Source: Halomonas halocynthiae DSM 14573 (GTDB lineage: Bacteria > Pseudomonadota > Gammaproteobacteria > Pseudomonadales > Halomonadaceae). From it: a stretch of DNA of 64,000 nt. The notes under the pieces were generated by a model that saw only the letters and a program-made list of their open reading frames with translations, searched no databases and had not been told where the DNA came from. The DNA lies in contig NZ_AUDZ01000013.1 of the NCBI RefSeq assembly GCF_000425725.1, forward strand, positions 124,001-188,000, given 5' to 3'. A program made the translations under genes and the position numbers. Below, piece after piece: positions 58,392 through 64,000 of the stretch. Each line of letters starts with the position of its first letter. The stretch's first letter is position 1.

Positions 58392-59426
58392 TCAGGGAAG
58401 TAGTGCAGGTGCCTGTAATCCCGTGTTTTCCTCGAAACCGAACATCAGGTTAAGGTTCTGAATAGCTTGGCCGGAAGCGCCTTTGACCAGATTGTCGATG
58501 ACGGCAAGTACGACGACGGTATCGCTGCCTTGGGGCTGATGCACAGCTAGCCGACAGACGTTGGCTCCTTTAACACTGCGTGTTTCAGGGTGGCTGCCAG
58601 CGGGCATTACATCAACAAAGGGCTCATTGGCATAGCGCTGCTCAAATAGCGTTTGTAGATCGTCTACCGGCTGATTCAATTTGGCGTAAAGTGTGGCGTG
58701 TATACCGCGAATCATTGGAATTAGGTGTGGCACAAATGTCAGCCCAACCGAAGACCCTGCAGCATCTTCCAACCCCTGGTTAATTTCAGGTAAATGACGA
58801 TGGCCTGAAGCGCCATAGGCTTTCAAGGACTCACTGGCTTCGGCCAGCAGAAAGGGAATCTTGGCGTTGCGACCTGCGCCGGTAACGCCGGACTTGCAGT
58901 CAGCAATTAACGGGTCGGTGTTGACTACGCCTGCTTCCAGTAGTGGCAGTAACCCTAACTGCACCGCTGTAGGGTAGCAACCGGGGACAGCCACCAAGCG
59001 CGCTTGACGAATTTTATCGCGATTGACTTCGGGCAGGCCATAAACCGCCTCTTCCAGAAGTTGTGGGGCCCCATGGGGCTGGTTGTACCACTCGGCCCAT
59101 AGTTTGGCATCTCGCAGTCGGAAGTCAGCAGATAGGTCGATGACTCGGGTTCCTCGCGCCAGCAGATCACCTGCCAAGGAATGCGCGACACCATGAGGGG
59201 TAGCAAAGAAAACCACATCACAGCTACCTAAACGCTCGGGGTCCGGCATGCTATAACTCAAGGTGTCATAATGACCTCGCAGGTTCGGATAGAGCTCACT
59301 AACGCCAACTCCATCCTCACTGCGCGAGGTAATGCATTCAATGGAGACTTGGGGGTGCCCCGCCAGCAACCTGAGTAGTTCGACGCCGGTGTATCCGGTA
59401 CCGCCGACGATTCCGACCTTGATCAC
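58392..59426 (-). CDS. argC: N-acetyl-gamma-glutamyl-phosphate reductase
   Basis: A 344-residue NADPH-dependent enzyme of arginine synthesis, reducing N-acetylglutamyl-5-phosphate to the semialdehyde. The NADP motif is [18 protein letters not shown], the catalytic Cys is in [17 protein letters not shown], and [17 protein letters not shown] gives the His of the active site. Length is normal. Confidence 0.97.
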   Translation of the reverse strand: MIKVGIVGGTGYTGVELLRLLAGHPQVSIECITSRSEDGVGVSELYPNLRGHYDTLSYSMPDPERLGSCDVVFFATPHGVAHSLAGDLLARGTRVIDLSADFRLRDAKLWAEWYNQPHGAPQLLEEAVYGLPEVNRDKIRQARLVAVPGCYPTAVQLGLLPLLEAGVVNTDPLIADCKSGVTGAGRNAKIPFLLAEASESLKAYGASGHRHLPEINQGLEDAAGSSVGLTFVPHLIPMIRGIHATLYAKLNQPVDDLQTLFEQRYANEPFVDVMPAGSHPETRSVKGANVCRLAVHQPQGSDTVVVLAVIDNLVKGASGQAIQNLNLMFGFEENTGLQAPALLP

Positions 59427-59582
59427 AGTGGATTCCTCATGTAAGCGCTTTGATTGACAATATGATACACAAGATAGGTGAAGCTAACTCAAAGCAGCCT
59501 ATCATTGGTACCGGTACGAAGATGAAAACCTATCAGACCAAGCTTGTGGATAACATGGACTGTGTTTGAAAAGGAAGATGGC

Positions 59583-61370
59583 TTGTCAAATTCCAACCCT
59601 CATCGCTTTAGTTTAGAAAGTTTCCGGCGCAAGTTAGCCAGTGTAGATGCGTTGCCCCAGCTGTGTGTTTTGGGCGTTATCGCCGGTGTGATTACTGGCT
59701 GTCTGATGACGTTGTTTCGCATGCTGCTTAAGCTGGGTGCGATGTTTTTCATGCCGGATAATGATCCTGAAGCATTCGAGCAGTTAACGCCGATGCTGCG
59801 TAGTGCCTTACCGTTATTAGCCGTCACGCTCATAGGCGGGTGGCTAGCTCTACACTCGGGCGGCAGTCGTCATCAGATTGGGATTGCTCATGTGATTGAA
59901 CGCCTGACTTATCAACAGGGGCGTTTTCCAATTCGCAACTGGATAAGTCAGTGGTGGATAGGTTTGGTGTCTGTGCTTGGTGGTTTGTCGGCGGGGCGAG
60001 AAGGGCCGGCAATTCATCTTGGGGCCGCGGCCAGCAGCGGCTTAGGTACGGCGCTGAAATTGCCTCACAACAGTTTGCGTGTGTTAGTTGCCTGCGGCAC
60101 TGCAGCGGGCATTTCTGCCTCTTTCAATACACCTTTGGCTGGTGTCATTTTTGCCATGGAAGTGGTGATGATGGAGTACACCACTGTGGGCTTTATACCG
60201 GTTATTCTCGCTTCTTTCATGGGATCGGTGATTTCTCAGTCGGTATTTGGATTTGACCCACCTTTTCAGAAAGCCGGCGTAGAAATGGATTCTTTTATCC
60301 ACCTGCCCTGGATTGCGGCCAGTGCGTTACTGATCGGCCTGCTTGCCGGTGGTTTTGTACGCTTGGCACGCAGCGCATCGCGTTTGGATATTCTGCCATT
60401 TGCTTTACGTTTGGGGTTAGTCGGTGTTGCCGTAGGGCTGACAGCATTCTGGTATCCCGAAGTACAAGGTATGGGCTATGACAGCATGCGCTTAACCCTA
60501 GAAGGGAACGTTGCGGTTGATGTGTTGATGGCAATAGCCATTGGCAAACTTATCCTCACCGCTGGTGCTGTCGCCTGTCGAGTACCGGTGAGTATTATTG
60601 GCCCCATTTTGGTGGCGGGGGGTGCGGCTGGGGCCTTGTGTGGCATGGTCGGCAATATGCTGTTACCTGGTGTGCACACTGATCCGGCTTTGTATGCCTT
60701 GATTGGTATGGCGGCTATGATGGCTGCCGTATTGCAGGCACCCATGGCGGCACTGATGGCGCTGCTGGAGCTGACACACAACCCGCAGCTGATGTTACCA
60801 AGCATGCTCGCAGTGGTGGTTGCCTGTCTGACGGCTCGTCAGTTATGTGGCTGTGATGGTTTTTTTATTAGCGTAACGCGTTATGGCATGCACCCTTTGC
60901 AACAACCCTTGATGCAAGCGCTGAGCCGTATTTCTGTACCTGCGGTTATGGAAAGAAATCTCACACGAACCAGAAGGCGTTTGAGTTATGAGCAGGCGAG
61001 TGCTTTGCTGGATGCGAATCCAGAGTGGATCATTATTGAACGCTCCAGCGATGATAAACCAGCTCTGGCAATGAATGCGGCACATTTGGCTCGCTGGCTG
61101 CTGGAACACACCGCCGATGATGTATTGATCGACGCCGAGGGCATGTTTGACTTGCTGGAAATTCCTGGGGAGCGCTTAGAGCTGGCGCCCATTCATCTTC
61201 AGGCGACTTTGTCGGAGGCTTACCAGTGTCTTAATGAGAATCCGGTAGATGCGCTGTATGTGGTACACGGCCGTCGGCCTGACAAACCACGCATTTCCGG
61301 TATCATCACACGCAGTGCGATTGAGCGTTACTATCGCTACGAGGACCAGTCCACGACAAAAAACAGGTAA
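59583..61370 (+). CDS. ClC-family chloride channel/antiporter with C-terminal regulatory domain
   Basis: A 595-residue membrane protein. The ClC core (about 25-430) has the GREGPAIHLGAAASSGLG segment with the gating Glu and the late GPILVAGGAAGAL motif. The first selectivity-filter motif usually reads Gly-Ser-Gly-Ile-Pro; here the corresponding region is GGSRHQIGIAHVI, an unusual variant. The C-terminal 150 residues look like a degenerate CBS-type pair. The TTG at 59583 has AAGGAAG five bases upstream; TTG 59544 or GTG 59562 are alternatives. Likely exchanges chloride (or another anion) for protons, useful in a halophile. Confidence 0.82.
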   Translation: MSNSNPHRFSLESFRRKLASVDALPQLCVLGVIAGVITGCLMTLFRMLLKLGAMFFMPDNDPEAFEQLTPMLRSALPLLAVTLIGGWLALHSGGSRHQIGIAHVIERLTYQQGRFPIRNWISQWWIGLVSVLGGLSAGREGPAIHLGAAASSGLGTALKLPHNSLRVLVACGTAAGISASFNTPLAGVIFAMEVVMMEYTTVGFIPVILASFMGSVISQSVFGFDPPFQKAGVEMDSFIHLPWIAASALLIGLLAGGFVRLARSASRLDILPFALRLGLVGVAVGLTAFWYPEVQGMGYDSMRLTLEGNVAVDVLMAIAIGKLILTAGAVACRVPVSIIGPILVAGGAAGALCGMVGNMLLPGVHTDPALYALIGMAAMMAAVLQAPMAALMALLELTHNPQLMLPSMLAVVVACLTARQLCGCDGFFISVTRYGMHPLQQPLMQALSRISVPAVMERNLTRTRRRLSYEQASALLDANPEWIIIERSSDDKPALAMNAAHLARWLLEHTADDVLIDAEGMFDLLEIPGERLELAPIHLQATLSEAYQCLNENPVDALYVVHGRRPDKPRISGIITRSAIERYYRYEDQSTTKNR

Positions 61371-61427
61371 AATGACGCGTGGAAAAATGAAACAGGACCG
61401 TCTGACTAATCTGATTAAGGAGCCACG

Positions 61428-61859
61428 ATGTACTTGTGGATAAAAGCCCTGCACCTAATTGCCATGGTGACCTGGTTTGCAGCACTGTTCTATCTCCCCC
61501 GGCTGTTTGTGTATCACGCTATGGCCCGTGACAAGGGAGAAACTCAGGCGATAGATCATTTTATTGTGATGGAGCGCAAGCTATATCGGGGTATCATGAT
61601 GCCGTCGATGATTGCGTTATTGTTGTTCGGTGGCACCCTGCTGTATCTGATGCCCAGCTGGCTTTCTCAAGGCTGGATGCACATCAAGCTGACACTGGTA
61701 CTGCTGTTGATCGTTTATCATCACGTCTGCATGATTTACCTGAAACAGTTTGCTCAAGGCCGGTGTACAAAAACACATCGCTTTTTCCGTATTTTCAATG
61801 AATTACCCGTTATTGCTTTACTGATCATTGTCTTTCTTGCCGTCTTGAAGCCGTTCTGA
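61428..61859 (+). CDS. hemJ: protoporphyrinogen oxidase HemJ
   Basis: A 143-residue membrane enzyme of heme synthesis with four helices. Key residues fit the family: an early His (IKALHLIAMVTWFAALFYLP), and Lys in the WMHIKLTLVLLLIVYHH segment. It oxidises protoporphyrinogen IX to protoporphyrin IX. Its stop overlaps the start of the next gene by one base. hemL follows further downstream. Confidence 0.92.
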   Translation: MYLWIKALHLIAMVTWFAALFYLPRLFVYHAMARDKGETQAIDHFIVMERKLYRGIMMPSMIALLLFGGTLLYLMPSWLSQGWMHIKLTLVLLLIVYHHVCMIYLKQFAQGRCTKTHRFFRIFNELPVIALLIIVFLAVLKPF

Positions 61860-62710
61860 TGAACAGGATGGTGCCTGCTGTGTCAGCTGATGTTCCCATC
61901 GTGCTGGTGTTTTCTGGTCATGATCCAACCGGAGGGGCGGGGCTGGTGGCGGACAGCGAAGCAATTGCGGCCTGTGGTGGCTGGGCAATGACAATCCCCA
62001 CAGCATTGACGGTGCAGAACTGCCGTAATGTACAAGCAGTTGCTCCGGTGAGTGGTTCGCAAATCAGAGCGATGGCTAACGCATTGGAAGACCTTCCCGT
62101 GGCGGCTATCAAAGTTGGCCTAATCGCGAGTATTGACAGCCTGTTAGCGGTTATGGAAATCATTCGGCAGCGCCCTGGTGTGCCGGTCATTGTTGACCCC
62201 GTGCTTAAAGCAAGCGGTGGTGCTGAGTTATCGGATGCTGAGCTTGTTGATACGTTTTGTGAGCTGCTGCTGCCTCAAGTGGATATTGTGACGCCCAACC
62301 GTTATGAGCTGGCGCGCCTGGCTGGGCCTGATAGTACCGATGACACTCAACGTGCCACTGCACTTTTGCACCGAGGATGTCAGGCTGTATTGGTGACCGG
62401 TACCGATGACCCTGTTCCAGGTGTTGCTGTGTCTCATGTGATGCATACGTTGCACCGCCCGCATGGTGATCGGCAGTGGCAATGGCCCAGATTAGCGGGC
62501 AGTTATCATGGTTCGGGCTGCACTCTAGCTGCCGCATTGGCGGCACGTTTAGCCATAGGGGAAGGTGTTGTTAGTGCTTGTGAGCAGGCACAGGCCTTTA
62601 CTTGGCAAGCGCTTAAGCGAGGCTGGCAGCCTGGAAAGGACCAGTACTTGCCACGGCGGTTATGGCAGTTACCAAATACCTCGTTCACCATTCCTTTTAC
62701 AGCGGTATGA
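61859..62710 (+). CDS. thiD: hydroxymethylpyrimidine/phosphomethylpyrimidine kinase
   Basis: A 283-residue ribokinase-family enzyme for thiamine synthesis that phosphorylates the pyrimidine precursor twice. Visible are VFSGHDPTGGAGLVADSEAI, the VIVDPVLKASGG motif, and the GSGCTLAAALAARLA anion-hole segment near the C-terminus. The protein is slightly longer than typical and could act on a related vitamin precursor. It overlaps hemJ by one base. No thi genes or TPP riboswitch are adjacent. Confidence 0.88.
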   Translation: MNRMVPAVSADVPIVLVFSGHDPTGGAGLVADSEAIAACGGWAMTIPTALTVQNCRNVQAVAPVSGSQIRAMANALEDLPVAAIKVGLIASIDSLLAVMEIIRQRPGVPVIVDPVLKASGGAELSDAELVDTFCELLLPQVDIVTPNRYELARLAGPDSTDDTQRATALLHRGCQAVLVTGTDDPVPGVAVSHVMHTLHRPHGDRQWQWPRLAGSYHGSGCTLAAALAARLAIGEGVVSACEQAQAFTWQALKRGWQPGKDQYLPRRLWQLPNTSFTIPFTAV

Positions 62711-62920
62711 TAGTGGACACTCCAGTGGTTGGTTTTTGCAGCTATGGTCATTGAAAATGATGCCCCAAGAGGTATTGATTGGCAGAAATGCACCAGCTTT
62801 CCACGGAAAACCCACGGCTTACCAAAAGGTTTTCCATAAAGTTATCCACAAGCTTAGGCCGCGTCATACAAGGCTTCCAGTAAATATTTACTTTTCCTTC
62901 AACAGGGTATAGGGGTTGAT

Positions 62921-64000
62921 ATGACCACATCTGCACAGCTCTTTGAACAGGCTTGCCAACACATCCCTGGCGGTGTGAACTCGCCGGTTCGTGCCTTCAA
63001 AGGGCTGCACCGCCCACCCGTTTTCATGGAGCGAGCTCAAGGCGCTTATCTTTACGATGTGGAAGGCAAGCGCTATATCGACTATGTGAATTCCTGGGGA
63101 CCGATGATTACCGGCCATGCTGACCCAGAAGTGCTTAATGCTGTGCGTCAGCGTCTTGAACAGGGATTGTCATTTGGTACGCCAACGGCGGTTGAAACCA
63201 CCATGGCTGACCTAATCTGCGACATTATTCCGTCCATCGAAATGGTTCGTATGACCTGTTCTGGTACGGAAGCCACCATGTCAGCGATACGCTTGGCTCG
63301 TGGTTATACCGGACGCGACAAAATCGTCAAATTCGAGGGCAATTATCATGGCCATTCGGATTCTTTGCTGGTGAAAGCGGGTTCTGGCGCACTGACTCAT
63401 GGTGAGCCAAGCTCGCCAGGTGTGCCAGCGTCTTTGGCCGAGCACACCGTTACGTTGTCGTATAACGATATTGATGCAGTGGAAGACTGTTTCGAGGAAA
63501 TTGGTGATCAGATTGCCTGTATCATCGTTGAACCAGTCGCTGGGAATATGAATTGTATTCCTCCTCAGCCAGGCTTCCTTGAGGCATTGCGTAATGTGTG
63601 TAACCAACACGGCAGCGTATTGATTTTTGATGAAGTGATGACTGGCTTTCGCGTCGCGTTGGGAGGGGCTCAGGCCCATTATGGAATCACCCCTGACTTG
63701 ACTTGCTTGGGTAAGATCGTTGGTGGCGGTATGCCGGTAGGCGCTTTTGGTGGGCGTCGCGATATCATGGAAAAAATCTCTCCGCTGGGTCCTGTTTATC
63801 AGGCAGGTACATTAGCAGGTAACCCACTGGCCATGGCCGCTGGCGTTGCACTGCTTAGCAAAGTGCGTGAGCCGGGTTTTCATGATGCGTTGGCACAGCG
63901 TGTTAATACGCTGTGCCAGGGGCTTGAAGAGCGTGCCAAGGCGGCAGGGATCAGCCTGATTACCCAAAGTGCTGGCGGTATGTTCGGACTTTTCTTCACC
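62921..64000 (+). CDS. hemL: glutamate-1-semialdehyde aminotransferase, 3'-truncated by window edge
   Basis: The first 360 residues of a normally about 427-residue PLP enzyme making 5-aminolevulinate for heme. It starts [20 protein letters not shown] at the ATG after AGGGGTTGAT. Family motifs are [52 protein letters not shown], and the PLP lysine in [19 protein letters not shown]. The frame is open to the window end. Confidence 0.97.
   Translation, partial: MTTSAQLFEQACQHIPGGVNSPVRAFKGLHRPPVFMERAQGAYLYDVEGKRYIDYVNSWGPMITGHADPEVLNAVRQRLEQGLSFGTPTAVETTMADLICDIIPSIEMVRMTCSGTEATMSAIRLARGYTGRDKIVKFEGNYHGHSDSLLVKAGSGALTHGEPSSPGVPASLAEHTVTLSYNDIDAVEDCFEEIGDQIACIIVEPVAGNMNCIPPQPGFLEALRNVCNQHGSVLIFDEVMTGFRVALGGAQAHYGITPDLTCLGKIVGGGMPVGAFGGRRDIMEKISPLGPVYQAGTLAGNPLAMAAGVALLSKVREPGFHDALAQRVNTLCQGLEERAKAAGISLITQSAGGMFGLFFT

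Overview
The window reads as a stretch of chromosome from a moderately halophilic marine gammaproteobacterium, most likely Halomonas or a close relative (Halomonadaceae). This is an inference from gene content and order: mnmG-rsmG-parA-parB-atpIBEFHAGDC near a candidate replication origin, glmU-glmS, a hexR-type regulator, ubiC-ubiA, an NSS-family sodium symporter and several compatible-solute or quaternary-amine genes. No tRNA, rRNA, CRISPR array, complete insertion sequence or prophage was seen. Both edges cut genes: phnW lacks its 5' end and hemL lacks its 3' end.

Region by region. 1-6.7 kb is an aminophosphonate catabolic island. On the plus strand are phnW, phnX, a DAO-family FAD oxidoreductase and an EamA-type transporter; converging on them are tmpB and tmpA, with a divergent LysR regulator. 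6.8-11 kb holds a DUF4349 lipoprotein and a zinc importer (znuCBA) preceded by a tiny His-rich membrane protein coupled to znuC. 11-16 kb has a thiolase, a DHA2 exporter, a betaine/carnitine-type binding protein, glyoxalase I and a betainyl-CoA-type thioesterase. 16-28 kb is mostly housekeeping: NlpC/P60 lipoprotein, HU, a rubredoxin-reductase-like enzyme, ubiC, ubiA, cysZ, a YciA-like thioesterase, an orphan TRAP binding protein, uvrD, hexR and the NSS symporter. 28.0-28.9 kb has no convincing gene.

28.9-32.2 kb is glmU-glmS. 32.4-39.8 kb is an AT-richer accessory island: a GATase1-like AraC regulator, divergent from a DUF1302 outer-membrane protein, an MFS importer, an M14/DUF2817 hydrolase and an atypical CapA-like metallophosphoesterase. 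39.9-43.3 kb carries apbE, uppP and mgtE. 43.4-54.9 kb is the ATP synthase operon with parAB, rsmG and mnmG, all on the minus strand. 54.9-55.4 kb looks like oriC, with an AT-rich tract and several DnaA boxes. 55.4-64 kb holds a glutamine-type ABC importer, erpA, argC, a ClC channel, hemJ, thiD and hemL.

Two parts look like coherent systems worth study. The first is the phosphonate island: PhnW/PhnX should handle 2-aminoethylphosphonate, TmpA/TmpB its trimethylated form (yielding glycine betaine), and the FAD enzyme plausibly partly methylated forms. The second is the AraC/porin/MFS/M14/CapA island, which has the layout of an inducible uptake-and-cleavage pathway for an unidentified substrate. 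Functions are assigned from motifs and family knowledge by reading alone; no database search was run.
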